Counted from the first letter of the stretch, positions 11,458 through 24,844 are shown. The stretch: DNA of 64,000 nt from Sipunculus nudus (GCA_026874595.1 CM049318.1:44434456-44498455), one strand, 5' to 3'. The notes: generated from the letters alone by a model not told the origin. A program made the numbers and translations.

Positions 11458-12708
11458 AAAGCTGAAATCCTTATGTGTGCATGATATGAAAATTATATAA
11501 ACAGAGCTCACATGAAACAAAAGTGAAATGGTCAAAGTTGGGCAAAATTTAAGGTACTAATTTTATATTTATACTAATAACTTATAAAATTTTAAAGATT
11601 CAGAACTAATTTTGGGTATTCAATTGAATCTTGATTAAATAATGTTACATCCCTGACAAAAAATCTCTAGCTTCAGCAAGCCCCTTGTTAAGGGAGTAAA
11701 TATATTTCTTGATTTTTTACAAAGTGCATTATGTTTGGGCCCATAACTTAAAACAATTACGCAATACTGACATCATTTCTGGCATGTGCACAGAGAATGT
11801 ATAGAAAAACATGTATATTATATATGATTAAAGTCAGATCAGTGGTTTTGATATTAGGCAGTATTGAAGTGAAACAATGGGTTTTTAATTGAAAAATGAA
11901 GTTTTTCATTAATATCTCAAAGGTATTAAGTCCTAGCGACCAAATTCTTGGCATGGTAGGGAATTTTGGAGACATCTAATTGTATGCCAAATTTTAGGAA
12001 CTGAGAGCTTAAGCTGGGGAGCTGAGCTCTTGCAAACTGCATAACACTAGCCTGATGTAAACAATATGTTACATGGTGCTTGAAAACTTGAATAAAATCT
12101 ACAGTTTTTGATCAACTGGTTTCAAGTTTTTGGTGTTAACAGACAAAATGCTAACAAAAACATGCTGAGAAAATTAAATCCACAGTACTTACAGGGAAAA
12201 AACGTGCCATGGTCAAAGTTAGGCAAAATTTAAGGTACCAATTTTTTATTTTTGTTAATATTTTAAAAAATTTAAAAGATTTTGATCTAATTTTGGGTAT
12301 ACAATTTAATTTTGATTAATTAAAGTTATATTACTTGAAAAAAAGTCCATAGCTTTAACAAGTTTTGTGTTAAGTGATCAAATATCTTTCCTGATTTTTT
12401 ACAAATGCATTATGTTCTGGCCCATAACTTTCTTAAATTATATAATACAGACATAATTTCAGGCATGTACATAGGAACTACATAGAGGAATATTTATGGT
12501 AAATATGAGGAAAAACATTAGGCCCATATCTTGCAAAACATAGATTACCATATGACACAATTTCAGGTTTCCAAATAAGACCTCCCTGGATATACAGTGA
12601 AGTTTTTTAAGTCCTATGGTTATGATTTGTGCCCTGTTAATGGACAGATGGACTGCAGAAAAAGGGTGATCGCTATATATATAGATGACTTACAGTTATT
12701 TGAGCTAA
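11458..12708 (-). mobile_element. F1 right part, degenerate terminus
   Basis: It is colinear with the F1a interior from GCTGAAATCCTTATGTGTGC onward. The right end is decayed: the ACGG tract has become GGACAGATGGACTGC, and the hairpin reads ATAGATGACTTACAGTTATTTGAGCT-like sequence. The element body starts exactly where the F2 right end stops. Confidence 0.7.
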
Positions 12709-13244
12709 AAATGTGGCTTGCTCAAAGTAGGACAATCTTTATGGTAGTGATTTTACACTAAACGGAAAAGCTTGAATAATTTACAAAATCTGTATCTTTT
12801 TTTCTGGTGTACACTTAAATATAAATTAAATGTAGTTATATCATGAAAGAAAATCTCTCTAGCATCAACATTTAACACATTAAATGGGTAAATGTTTTTG
12901 CTGCTGTTCTTACTAAGTACATTATTGTTCAGTCTGTAACTTCTACAAATTACCTAATATTAATCTAATTCAGGCATCTAAATACAAAATATGTATAGGA
13001 AACTTTATGCCCTATATGAACAAAATAACATCAGTGGTTTTTATATGAGGCCATCTTGATGTATAACAATAACTTTCCAATGGAAAACACTGGTTTTTGT
13101 GTATTATACTGAAGGAATGAAGTCACAACTACCTTGCTTCGAATTTTGTTGGAAAATTTAGATACATGGAATTTCAAATTCATAGATCCAATGGTGTCAA
13201 AACGATGCAGAGTGATCACTGTGGCTTTCATTTAGCTGAGCTAA
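12709..13244 (-). mobile_element. Old, diverged F1 right-end fragment
   Basis: It shows F1 landmarks in weak form: CTAAATACAAAATATGTATAGG, GGTTTTTATATGAGGCCATCTTGATG, GGAATGAAGTCACAACTACC, GTCAAAACG, and terminal TTAGCTGAGCTAAAC. It has no ACGG tract. It appears to be an older relative of F1. Confidence 0.5.
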
Positions 13245-13596
13245 ACATACAGACACAAGTATTCTGGATCACAATTTACTTGTTCATCTTGATCAGAACT
13301 TGGGAGTTATTTGGTGTATGAGAATTGAACAGGTGGGTTTATTAATAGCACAAGGTGTGTAAAATTAGACCATTACAAACATGGACTGTTATTAATAAAT
13401 CTCCACTCACCAAGCTGCCGTAATCCAAAAAATAAATTAAAGTTGCATGTAAAGAATTTCAAATTTCAGCATTTATTTGTGAGGGTTAATATGGGATATA
13501 TTTCTGCTGTCACAGTGATTAACACCAGGCTCAGCAGACAAAAGCACAATACATCATAACAATAAACCCGCTTGTCACTACTGGGGGATTAAACTA
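13245..13596. other. Unassigned spacer
   Basis: No gene or recognised element is visible. The region is AT-rich with several short open frames not supported by any motif. Confidence 0.4.
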
Positions 13597-13800
13597 ACAA
13601 GTGATCCATGGGTCATGACACTCAGCTGAATGACCAGTTGGTATTGGCAACAGTGTGATACAAGATGGACTTTTGATGGACCTCCCAGGATGTCAAGTAA
13701 GAAGATTCTAGGTTCAACGGTTATGAATTGTGCCCTGTTAATGGACATCCACTTTTTTTAAGGTCTCAAAAATAGAAAAAAAAAAATGCCTAAAAATTGA
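13597..13800 (-). mobile_element. F1-type left-end fragment
   Basis: It starts ACAAGTGATCCATGGGTCATGAC with CTCAGCTGA. The rest includes TCAAGTAAGAAGATTCTAGG and CCTGTTAATGGACA, and then AAGGTCTCAAAAATAGA, the F1c unit signature seen at 36.4-41.5 kb. It is cut by the F2 left end that follows. Confidence 0.6.
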
Positions 13801-13801
13801 A

Positions 13802-14167
13802 ACAAGGCCTACAGGCTTAATGCAAACCTGTGCAATGGGATATTCACCAGGTATAATTTGCTTCAATGCTGGGCCATTACTTTACAAGTACACGTGTAAC
13901 ATGTATATGAACAATTCAAGTACTAAACATTTTGAACAAGTTCCAATTACATAAACATCACTGCTGAAATTCTGGCATGGGTACACACAACACAAAAATG
14001 ATTGTAGGTGGCACCACCAGTCTTGTTTACGATGAAGCTATCAGAGATGAATACATATGCCCAATTTTAGGCTGATATATCAAACCCCTTATCAGATATA
14101 AGAAGAGATATACACTGTGCAAAAAGTACTGTAGGTGGCAACACCAGTCTTGTGAACGAGTAAGCCA
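13802..14167 (-). mobile_element. F2 left-end fragment
   Basis: It begins ACAAGGCCTACAGGC with CAAACCTGTGCAATGGGATA and carries two module variants (GGTGGCACCACCAGTCTTGT near 14008 and GGTGGCAACACC near 14134). The match to F2 stops where the SINE-like sequence begins. Confidence 0.65.
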
Positions 14168-14450
14168 TCAAAGGTTGCAAGGTTGTGGTTTCGCAAAGTC
14201 TTTACTACAAGGGTGCCCTCTCTCAACCCAGGAGTGAATGGGTACTGGTCATGGGAGAAAGGCAAATTTAGAACCAATAACATTCTAGTGCCTAATATGG
14301 CTGCTTGGGTTGTATGCTCCCCAGGGAGCTGAGAAAAGCTGCAAGAATGAACAGGCTGGAAAGACCAGGAAGGCAAAGTGTAAAGTCGGATGAGACTGAC
14401 ATCGTCGGTGATATCAGACTGAAAACCCCCACCTTTACCTTTACCTTAAC
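14168..14450. repeat. Candidate SINE-like single insert
   Basis: This block (TTTCGCAAAGTC, AAGGGTGCCCTCTCTCAACC, GAGTGAATGGGTACTGG, TGTATGCTCCCCAGGGAGC) is unrelated to the surrounding elements and occurs once here. It resembles the body of invertebrate short interspersed elements as I remember them. No clear A/B box or tail was verified, and the two short minus-strand frames in it are not supported as genes. Confidence 0.3.
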
Positions 14451-14812
14451 AGGGTAAAAGTTAACGGATGCCAGACAGAAAGATGGATGGACAGACAGCA
14501 TAGGCCTAACCAGAGGCTGAGGGCTTAAATGATGTGGACATATATATCTTAATAATGAAGCTTTATTGATATGGCCACCTGACTTTGAGCCTTCTGGCTC
14601 AGCTGGCTATAAATAGACAGTCTAGAGGAAACAGCACACATTGGTCTATAGCTAGGCTTGAATAAAGGACATGCCACACTTGCTGATCATGTCATTACCT
14701 GGGACACTTGCAAGTTGCAGTTTTTCAAGGACCTCTGATTGTGGTCCAGGGTTGTGTGAAACTGGGTCAAGCCTATAAACAGTGTCTTAGGGCAAACCAA
14801 TTTATTTAGATA
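14451..14812. other. Degenerate F4 right end plus unassigned spacer
   Basis: TTAACGGATGCCAGACAGA, GGATGGACAGACAGC and AGGCTGAGGGCTTAAA at 14460-14527 resemble the F4 terminus seen intact at 21782-21860. The remainder has no recognised feature. Confidence 0.4.
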
Positions 14813-15357
14813 ACAAGGCCATCAGGCCTAATGCAAACCTGTGCAATGGGATAAACATCACATATAATGCTTCCATGCTGGACCATTACAAGTATATGCT
14901 AGTATATGTGTGACATGTGTATGTACAATGCAAGTACCAAACATTTTGAACCAAAGTATAAGTACCAATTACACAAACTCCTGAAATACTGGCATGGATG
15001 TACACAACACAAAATTATTGTAGGTGGCACCACCAGTCTTGTGTAGGAGAAAGATATCTATGATGTATGGAAATGCAAAATTCCAGGCAGAGACTTCAAC
15101 CCACCCCTGGGCTATGTGCACACATGCATAAAACCCAAAAGCAATTGTTGGTGATGCCACAAGTCTTGTATTCAACAAACCTATCCAAGATGTATTGACT
15201 TGCATAATTTCAGGCTGATATGTTAAATCTCTTGTGAGAAATAAGCAGACACCACCAGACAAATACGACAAAGCTATCTGAGATGTATACATATGCCTAA
15301 TTTCATGCTGATATATCAAATCCCTCCTGAGAAATAAGCAGGGGCATACACAATGCA
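14813..15357 (-). mobile_element. F2 left-end fragment
   Basis: It starts ACAAGGCCATCAGGCCTAAT with GCAAACCTGTGC. It holds module variants near 15022 (GGCACCACCAGTCTTGTG) and 15150 (a degraded GGTGATGCCAC). It ends where an F1-like left terminus begins inside ...CAATGCA. Confidence 0.65.
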
Positions 15358-15530
15358 ACAAGGGACACATGGGTCACATCACTCAGCTGAATTTTGAAAA
15401 GTTTAGCAAATGCAAAATATACTTATTTCTTTTGGTTTTTCAAATATATTAGCATTTAATTAGCTAAGAGGAAAAGGCTGTGCTTAATTGAAAACCTGAT
15501 AATTATGGAATAATGAACATGATCCAAAGT
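15358..15530 (-). mobile_element. F1-type left-end fragment
   Basis: The sequence ACAAGGGACACATGGGTCAC with CACTCAGCTGA marks an F1 left end. The body after it is not shared with the other copies in the window. No right end is assigned. Confidence 0.5.
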
Positions 15531-16202
15531 ATAATAAGGCCAAAACTAGAATATCAGCAGAAGTTGACAAAAGCCCTCAGCCAAAAGAACAGTGTTTAGA
15601 GGTGGTAACAGTAACAAGTACTAAATATCTGTTCTCACATGGATGTATATCTGTACATGTCTCAGTTATAAATTTAAAATGGAGAGGTATGTACCATGGT
15701 TCATAACAATCCACCAAATGCTTCCTGAAAAATAAGCTTCTAAGTTTTATTCTATTATCAGCTCTGTGACCTTGAAAAGTAGGTCAAGGTCACCCATCTT
15801 CGAACTAGACCAAGATTTTGTCGATATACATCTTCACCAAAGAAATAAAATTCCTATTGTGAATCCTTATAGAGATATCCCGCTCACAAGGCCAAACTTG
15901 AAAAATCCAAGAAAAATTCATTAAAAATCAGAAATTGCAGGTGGCGCCCCCCCAACTTGTGCAGCAGTTACAGACCATCACTCCCTTAATCATAGTAAGT
16001 ATTGTGAAAATCCAGCCAATGGTTCCTGAGAAATAAGCTTCTAAATGTTTTTTCTATAATCAGCTCTAAAACGTAGAAAAATAGGTCAAGGTCACCCATC
16101 TTTGAACTTGACCGAGATTTTGTCAATATACATTTTCACAGAAAAATAAAATTCCTATGGTGAATCCTTTTAGAGATATCCCGCTCACAAGCCCAAAGTT
16201 GA
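15531..16202 (-). mobile_element. F4 element, left portion
   Basis: It contains two tandem units with TTCCTGAGAAATAAGCTTCTAAG, AAAAGTAGGTCAAGGTCACCCATC, GACCAAGATTTTGTCGATAT and GATATCCCGCTCACAAG, plus a module at about 15942 with mutated second half (GGTGGCGCCCCCC). The same family occurs at 46456-47061 and, after the inserted F1 elements, at 21486-21860. The left terminus is not identified. Confidence 0.55.
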
Positions 16203-19200
16203 ACAAGGGACCTATGGGTCACGGCGCTCAGCTGTTATATATGATAAAAAAATATGATTTAGAAATGAGGCACATGCTGGTTTTGTGTGGTAATAAGTAT
16301 AAGCTGTATTATGAGTTGTTGTTGTTAAGCTTATGTATGATTTTGATAGTACCTTTGGAGACAGAGAAGAGAATTGATTTCATTTATTTTATTAACAAAT
16401 GGAGTACTATTGTCACACAGATTTTGACTTGGCCATATAACTTATAAGCAGAACATATAATATAAGAGTTTAACTATTTATTAAAACAAGGGACCTATGG
16501 GTCACGACGCTCAGCTGTTATATATGATAAAAAAATATTATTTAGAAATGAGGCACATGCTGGTTTTGTGTGGTAATAAATATAAGCTGTATTATGAGTT
16601 GTTGTTGTTTAGCTTATGTATGATTTTGATAGTACCTTTGGAGACAGGGAAGAGGATTGATTTCATTTATTTTATTAACAAATGGAGTACTATTGTCACA
16701 CAGATTTTGAATTGGCCATATAACTTATAAGCAGAACATATAATATAAGAGTTTGACTATTTATTAAAAAAAATTACAAATATTGTCCCAAATATAATTT
16801 TTATAAAAAATAATAAGAGAATCATATGATTTTTTTAAATGAAATATAACTGATATGATTATTAAAATAATATTAAAGAATATATTCATGAATGCATTCA
16901 TGAATACATTTTGAAAGTATTTGCACGAGTATTCATATACTTTCATTTTTACCTGAATTCCTATTCTTTATGCAAGAAATTTTATAATGGAGTACATAAT
17001 CATATTCGTATTTAAATACAATTGCAAAGTATTCGCACCATGTCTGGTATTTATTCAGTTTCACCAACCAATGATGTTGAGAATCCAGAATATACAAAAT
17101 TCACACATTTAAATAATGATCATAAGTACCTGGTTTTATGGCTTTTATTTATATTAAAAAATAACTGTAAAAAATTCATTTTGGACTAATTTCACATCAA
17201 TGTACACACTAGACACAGTAGGAATCTAGATTAATATTATCAACTGCATCTTTGTCTATCATTAATTTCCTTCATATGATCCCTAATGATTAGTAATGAA
17301 TAATATGATTTACTTCTTTAGCATTAAAATTAAACTGAAAAATGCCATAGGTGACTGCATGGTGTTATTTGGAATATGTGACATTCTACCCATCGATACA
17401 AGATTCTTATATCATCAGTAACTGCAAGTTAATTTCCTGTTATTATAAACTAACAAATTCCTTTTCTATTTTTCTTTAATTTGTTATTAAAAACCAATAA
17501 AAATTTATTAATTTATTGTTTATTGTTATGTTGTTGGTTAAAACTACTAGATGAGTTGGGTTGGACACCTGGATCAACTGTGGCTGGCCATAAGCTGCCT
17601 GGATTCCTGTATGCCTCGCCTCAAGCGTGCATAATTTGATGAAAGGTCAACAAGGTCAACATACAGGTGACTCAAGAGGGGCTGGAGAGAGCCAAAGTCT
17701 GACAGGGTCTCATAAAAAACATTAATAAAAGCTACAATTTTTGGCCAATTTCTTTCAGCTTTCTAAACCAAAAAGCTGAAATCCTAATGTGTGCATGATA
17801 TGAAAATTATATCAACAGTGCTCACAGGACACAAACGTGCCATGGTCACAGTTGGGCAAAATTTGAGGTACTAATTTTATATTTATACTTATAACTTATA
17901 AAATTTGAAAAATTCAGAACTAATTTTGGGTATTCAATTGAATCTTGATTAAATAATGTTACATCCCTGACAAAAAAATCTCTAGCTTCAGCAATGCCCT
18001 TGTTAAGGGAGTAAATATATTTCTTGATTTTTTACAAAGTGCATTATGTTTGGGCCCATAACTTAAAACAATTTCGCAATACTGACATCATTCTGGCATG
18101 TGCATAGAGAATGAATAATATGTATATTATTTATGATTAAAGTCAGATCAGTGGTTTTGATATTAGGCAGTCTTGAAGTGTAACAATGGGTTTTTAATGG
18201 AAAAATGAAGTTTTTCATTAATATCTCGAAGGTATTAAGTCCTAGTGACCTAATTCTTGGCATGGTAGGGGATTTTGGATACATCTAACTGTATGCCGAA
18301 TTTAAGGAACTAAGAGCTGAAGCTGGGGAGCTGAGCTCTTGCAAACTGCATAACACTAGCTTGATGTAAACAATTTGTTACATGGTGCTTGAAAACTTAT
18401 TAAAATCTACAGTTTTTTATCAACTGGTTTCAAATTTTTGGTGTTAACAGTTAAAATGCTAACAAAAACATGCTGTGAAAATTAAATCCACAGTACTTAC
18501 AGGAAAAAAACGTGCCATGGTCAAAGTTGGGCAAAATTTAAGGTACCAATTTTTTATTTTTATTAATATTTTAGAAAATTTAAAAGATTTTCATCTAATT
18601 TTGGGTATACAATTTAATTTTGATTAATTAAAGTTATATTACTGGAAAAAAGGTCGATAGCTTTAACATTTTTTGTGTTAAGTGATCAAATATCTTTCCT
18701 GATTTTTTACAAAATGCATTATGTTTGGGCCCATAACTTTTTTAAATTAAATAATACAGAAATAATTTTTGGCATGTACATAGGAACTATATAGAGGAAT
18801 ATTTATGGTAAATATGAGGAAAAACAGATGAGTGGTTTTGATATTAGGCAGTCCTGAAGTGTGAAAATAGGTTTTTAATAAAAAATTGAGGTTTTTCCTT
18901 AATTTCTCAAAGGAACGAAGTTGCAAAGACCCAGTTTTCGGCTTGGTAGGAGATCTTGGGGACATCTAACATTATGCCGAATTTTGGATTCCTAGGTCTT
19001 ACGGTTTCAAAACGTGCCACATCTACGGACGGACGGACGGACGGACGGACGGACGGACGGACGGACAGACGGACGGACGACGGACAATGGACCACGACTA
19101 TAGCTCAGATGACTTATAGTCAGCTGAGCTAAAAATTACAAATATTGTCCCAAATATAATTTTTATTAAAAATAATAAGAGAATCGTATGATTTTTAAAA

Positions 19201-21485
19201 TGAAATATAACTGAAGTGATTATTAAAATAATATTAAAGAATATATTCATGAATGCATTCATGAATACATTTGGAAAGTATTTGCACTGGTATTCATATA
19301 CTTTCATTTTTTCCTGAATTCCCATTCTTTATGCAAGAAATTTTATAATGGAGTACATATTCATATTCGTATTTAAATACAATTGCAAAGTATTCCCACC
19401 ATGTCTGGTATTTATTCAGTTTTCACCAAACAATGGTGTTGAGAATCCAGAATGTACAAAATTCACACATTTAAATAATGATCATAAGTACCTGGTTTTA
19501 TGGCTTTTATTTATATTAAAAAAAAATAAATGTGATATATTTATTTTGGACTAATTTCACATCAATGTACACACTAGACACAGTAGGAATCTAGATTAAT
19601 ATTATCAACTGCATCTTTGTCTTTCATTAATTTCCTTCATATGATCCCTAATGATTAGTAATGAATAATATGATTTATTTTTTTATTATTAAAATTGAAC
19701 TGAAAAATGCCATAGGTGACTGCATGGTGTTATTTGGAATACGTGACATTCTATCCATCAATACAAGATTCTTATATCATCAGTAACTGCAAGTTATTTC
19801 CCTATTAATATAAACTAACAAATTCCTTTTCTATTTTTCTTTAATTTGTTATTAAAAACCAATAAAAATTGATTAATTTATTGTTATGTTGTTGGTTAAA
19901 ACTACTTGATGAGTTGGGTTGGACACCTGGATCAACTGTGGCTGGCCATAAGCTGCCTTGCTGCCCCGGTATCTGCCTCGCCTCAAGCGTGCATAATTTG
20001 CTGAAAGTTCAACAAGGTCAACATACAGGTGACTCAAGAGGGGCTGGAGAGAGCCAAAGTCTGACAGGGTCTCATAAAAAACATTAATAAAAGCTACAAT
20101 TTTTGGCCAATTTCTTTTTAGCTTTCTAAACTAAAAAGCTGAAATCCTTGTGTGTGCATGATATGAAAATTATATAAACAGAGCTCACATTAAACAAAAG
20201 TGAAATGGTCAAAGTTGGGCAAAATTTAAGGTACTAATTTTATATTTATACTAATAACTTATAAAATTTTAAAAATTCAGAACTAATTTTGGGTATTCAA
20301 TTGAATCTTGATTAAATAATCTTACATCCCTGACAAAAAATCTCTAGCTTCAGCAAGCCCCTTGTTAAGGGAGTAAATATATTTCTTGATTTTTTACAAA
20401 GTGCATTATGTTTGGGCCCATAACTTAAAACAATTACGCAATACTGACATCATTTCTGGCATGTGCACAGAGAATGTATTGAAAAACATGTATATTATAT
20501 ATGATTAAAGTCAGATCAGTGGTTTTGATATTAGGCAGTATTGAAGTAATAACGGGTTTTTAATTGAAAAATGAAGTTTTTCATTAATATCTCAAAGGTA
20601 TTAAGTCCTAGTGACCAAATTCTTGGCATGGTAGGGAATTTTAGAGACATCTAATTGTATGCCAGATTTTAGGAACTGAGAGCTTAAGCTGGGGAGCTGA
20701 GCTCTTGCAAACCGCATAACACTAGCCTGATGTAAACAAAATGTTACATGGTGCTTGAAAACTTGAATAAAATCTACAGTTTTTGATCAACTGGTTTCAA
20801 ATTTTTGGTGTTAACAGACAAAATGCTAACAAAAACATGCTGAGAAAATTATATCCACAGTACTTACAGGAAAAAAACGTGCCATGGTCAAAGTTAGGCA
20901 AAATTTAAGGTACCAATTTTTTGTTTTTGCTAATATTTTAAAAAAATTTAAAAGATTTTGATCTAATTTTGGGTATACAATTTAATTTTGATTAATTAAA
21001 GTTATATTACTTGAAAAAAAGTCCATAGCTTTAACAAGTTTTGTGTTAAGTGATCAAATATCTTTCCTGATTTTTTACAAAATGCATTATGTTCTGGCCC
21101 ATAACTTTCTTAAATTATATAATACAGACATAATTTCAGGCATGTACATAGGAACTATATAGAGGAATATTTATGGTAAATATGAGGAAAAACAGATGAG
21201 TGGTTTTGATATTAGGCAGCCCTAAAGTGTGAAAATAGGTTTTTAATAAAAAAATTGAGGTTTTTCCTTAATTTCTCAAAGCAACAAAGTCGCAAAGACC
21301 CAGTTTTCGGCTTGGTAGGAGATCTTGGGGACAGCTAACATTATGCCAAATTTTGGATTCCTAAGTCTTACGGTTTCAAAACGTGCCACATCTACGAACG
21401 GACGGACGGACGGACGGACTGACGGACAGACGACGGACAATGGACCACGACTATAGCTCAGATGACTTATAGTCAGCTGAGCTAA
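16203..21485 (-). mobile_element. F1a element B0, split by a nested F1a
   Basis: The left 16203-16485 piece and the right 19133-21485 piece join to one colinear F1a of about 2.64 kb. The left end is ACAAGGGACC..., and the right end is an ACGG tract at 21394-21420 plus hairpin plus GCTAA. It was inserted in F4: left flank CCCAAAGTTGA and right flank AATCAGATAAAAATTCG join to a sequence seen uninterrupted at 46733-46750 (AAAATTGAAAAATCTGATAA). There is no target duplication beyond ambiguity in the A run. Confidence 0.85.
16486..19132 (-). mobile_element. F1a element copy B, complete, nested in B0
   Basis: It starts ACAAGGGACCTATGGGTCAC after ...TATTTATTAAA and ends ...CAGCTGAGCTAA before AAATTACAAATATTGTCC. 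In uninterrupted F1a copies (for example 6921-6945) the flanks are one A7-A8 run, so the element went into that A run without target duplication. It has the longest pure ACGG tract among the copies nearby (19025-19078). The 24-bp palindrome is at 16883-16906. Confidence 0.9.
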
Positions 21486-21860
21486 AAATCAGATAAAAAT
21501 TCGTTAAAAATCAGACATTGTAGGTGGCGCCACCAAACTTGTGTAGCAGGTACAGATTATCAGTCCCAATAATCATAGTAAGTTTTGTGAAAATCCATCA
21601 AATGGTTCCTGAGTAATAAGCATCTAAGTGTTTTTCTATAATCAGCTCTAAAATGTAGAAAAATAGGTTAAGGTCACCCATCTTCGAACTTGACCGAGAT
21701 TTTGTCGATATACATCTTTACCGAGGAAATAAAATTCTGACGGTGAATCCTTTTCAAGATATCCCGCTCACAAGGTAAAAATTAACGGACGCCGGACGGA
21801 CGTACGGATGGACAGTTTGGGTGACGACAATAGCCCATCAGCCTAAGGGCTGAGGGCTAA
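21486..21860 (-). mobile_element. F4 element, right end
   Basis: It continues the F4 sequence broken at 16202, with a module at 21523-21534. The right terminus has GGACGCCGGACGGACGTACGG and a hairpin at 21832-21858: AGCCC, unpaired A, TCAGCC, loop TAAG, GGCTGA, GGGCT, followed by AAAAAA. The layout (G+C-rich short repeat, hairpin, A run) parallels F1-F3. Confidence 0.7.
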
Positions 21861-22298
21861 AAAATTAAAGGTAAAACATCAATTTGAAACCCCGGCATTA
21901 AAGTTATTTATTTTTATTTTCAATAAAAACTTTCCAATTTTGAGCTGCTGCCGCTCCGACATTTCTTTCAAGAAGATAAAACCATACAATTTCCTTTGTT
22001 TTGTAGTGCTTTTACTTATTAAGCAAAATAAAACTGTTATTTTCATGCTTTTCTCTTATCATTTGACATTTTTATCGAAACATACCAGAAAATTTTTTAA
22101 AAAAAAGCACCCGTCTGCATTGATTTCTGAAAAAAGTGCCTGAGAACCATACCTTTTTTTTATTTTGGCCTAATAAACATGAATTTATTAAATGAAATAA
22201 AATGCTGTAAAAAAATTCAAAAGAGCATAAACAAAATTTATACAGCATGTTAAAACAAGCCAATTAGGCCTGAAACCTTTTAATGATGCAATAAAGAA
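21861..22298. other. Unassigned AT-rich spacer
   Basis: No recognised element or gene is visible. Two overlapping short open frames on opposite strands (about 63-67 codons) have low-complexity lysine/phenylalanine-rich translations and are taken as chance. Confidence 0.4.
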
Positions 22299-23579
22299 AC
22301 AAGGCCTACAGGCCTAATGCGAACCTGTGCATTGGGAAATATACCAGGTATAATGCTTCAATGCTGGACCATTACTTTTCATGTATTTGAACTATGCAAG
22401 TACTAAACATTTTGAATAAGAAACAATTACACAAACATCACTGCTGAAATTCTGGCATAGGTGCACACAACACTAAAAAGACTGTAGCTGGCACCACCAG
22501 TCTTGTATACAATGAAGCTATCAGAGATATATACATACGCCAAATTTCAGACTGATATATCAAACCCCTCCTGAGAAAAACGTGTGCAAAAGTCATGGAA
22601 GGTGGCGACACCTGTCTTGTGAGCGAGAAAGCCATCAAAGACACATAGACAGGTCAAAATATTAGGCCAATACATCAAACTGACCTTGAATCTGATGCAT
22701 GGGGCTGACCAGGCTTAGGTGAGAAAGGCTGTTGCCCCGAGTGAACTGTGACAAATTGCTTGCTCAGACTACTGCACTGAGTGAACTCATGACCTGCACC
22801 TGGCCAGACAGTGAACTTTTGACCTGTACCTGGCTGCACTGAGTGAACTCTTGACCTGTTGCATAATTTGGAACAGTTGGCAGTCTGCCAAAGCTATAAA
22901 TAGAATGCAGCTTCTGCACTGAGTAAACTCCTGACCCATACCTGGCTGCACTGAGTGAAAGCTTGACCCGTTGCCTAATCTGATACAGCTGGCAGTCTGC
23001 CAAAGCTATAAATAGATCCAGACTGACCTCTAGCCTGTTGCCAAATCTGAAAAAGTAGCCACACCATTGCATAAGCTCATGCAGGGGCCCTGCCCTGAGG
23101 GGCTTGACACCCATGAAGTGATCACATGGTGCCCATGAGGTGTTCACATGTCACCCATGAGGTGATCACATGCCATGTGCTTGGCTGCACTGATTGAACT
23201 CTTGACCTATATCTGGCTGCACTGAATGAATTCTTGATCTGTTCCCAAATCTGAAACAGTTGGCAGTTTCTCAACCTATTTAAAGATACAGATTCAATCT
23301 TGGCCTGTTGGTATATGTGTTTACATATACTGAAAGACTTTGGTTAAAATTTCTTTTTTCAAGCCGACATATTCATAAACTTTTCATCAAAATATCTAGA
23401 ATAACTAGACATTTCTTGGCACCGCAGGTGCCAGAGTATCCCCAGACATAGTAGGCCCCCCTCCTACAAGAACAGACCCCCATTTTTAGCAGCATATACT
23501 GACACTTGGCATATTTATTGTTTATGCCATCTAACGATCCACAATCTTGTTGAAGATGTTGGTCCTGTGACCTCGATCT

Positions 23580-24180
23580 TTTTAAAGATGTGTCCTGTGA
23601 CCTTGACCTTTGATCTCATGACCCCAAAATCAATTTGGGTCTTGCTTTTCCAATGGGACATATGCAAGTCAAGTTTGAAATCTATACATCAATAAAGCAG
23701 GAATTATCATCCAGAAACTTATTTTTGGACAGATGACTCCTGTGACCTTCACCTTTGACCTTGTGACCACAAAATTGACAGGGTTCTTCCTCTCTTGGCA
23801 GGTGAACTATATGTGCAAGATGAAAGATATGAGATGAAATGTTTGGCTGAAAATGCATCCACATCTTTTTAAAGATGTGTCCTGTGACCTTGACCTTTGA
23901 CCTCATGACCCCAAAATTAATTTGGGTCTTACTTTTCCAATGGGACATATACAAGTCAAGTTTGAAATCCATACATAAATAAAAGCAGGAATTATCATCC
24001 AGAAACTAATTTTTGGACATATGGCTCCTGTGACCTTCACCTTTGACCTTGTGACCTCAAAATTGACAGGGTTCTTCCTCTATATATTCAAGATGGAAGA
24101 CCTGGGATGAAAGTTTGGCTTAAAATGCATCCACAGTATCTTTTAAAATGCCAGTCCAGTGACCTTGACCTTTGACCTCA
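23580..24180. repeat. AGGTCA-type tandem array inside F3 copy a
   Basis: Units of about 135-155 bp carry TGACCTTGACCTTTGA(C/T)CTC, starting near 23590, 23745, 23886, 24041 and 24160. Exact TGACCTTTGACCT occurs at 23891-23903 and 24166-24178. Confidence 0.8.
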
Positions 24181-24817
24181 TGACCCTAGAACCTATAGGG
24201 TTCTTACTTTAGTGGTGGGCCATACATAAGTCATGTTTGACATCCATATGGCTATCAACACTGGAGATATCATAAGAGGTGTGTGATTTTTACCATATAT
24301 GGCAATATTCAAGGTCAAGGCCACTATCATAGGAAAGGTCATGACCCCAATTTAAATAAGCATCATCCCATAACCCATACCTATGTATATGCATGATATA
24401 AAAGAAATCTGTCCATTAGTTTTTGACTTATAATGCTCACAGTGCTGTAAGGTGGCAATTTTGGGGGTATTAATCGGCACGAAATCAAGTAAAGAATAAT
24501 AGGTGGTGCCACCAGTTTCTGGAACATGACAACCCTATCCATGATCTTCCATCAACTTGATTTTGGGATAAATCCATGCAAGATTTCTTGAGATATTAAA
24601 GAATTTGTGGGATTTTCCCCAAAATTGGACCTATTCAAGGTCAAGGACACTCTCCTAGTAAAGGTCATGACCTCATTTTAAATAGGCGTCGTCCTCTTAC
24701 CCATATCTATACATATACCAAGTTTGGTAAAGTTCCGTGAAATATTTTTTGGGCTATCGCGCCAACAAGATTCATATGCGGCGGCGGCGGCGGCGGCGGG
24801 ACCGTTATGAAAACATA

Positions 24818-24844
24818 GTATCCCCCGACTTTGTCTGGGGATAC
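24818..24844. repeat. F3 right-terminal hairpin (copy a)
   Basis: The arms GTATCCCC and GGGGATAC enclose a partly mismatched inner segment (CGACTTTGTCT). The equivalent hairpins at 10460-10486, 26559-26585 and 54606-54632 are cleaner: GTATC, mismatch, CCAGAC, loop TAT, GTCTGG, mismatch, GATAC. Confidence 0.85.

Noticed and set aside
14969..15370. 133-codon minus-strand open frame, the longest in the window
   Set aside because: It runs through F2 left-end module repeats and crosses into the F1 left terminus. The homologous positions in other F2 copies have stops, and there is no motif.
22764..23147. 127-codon minus-strand open frame in F2
   Set aside because: It covers the CACTGAGTGAACTC repeats. 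Equivalent frames in the F2 copies at 3167, 44041 and 47827 are shorter and broken in different places, so no coding constraint is seen.
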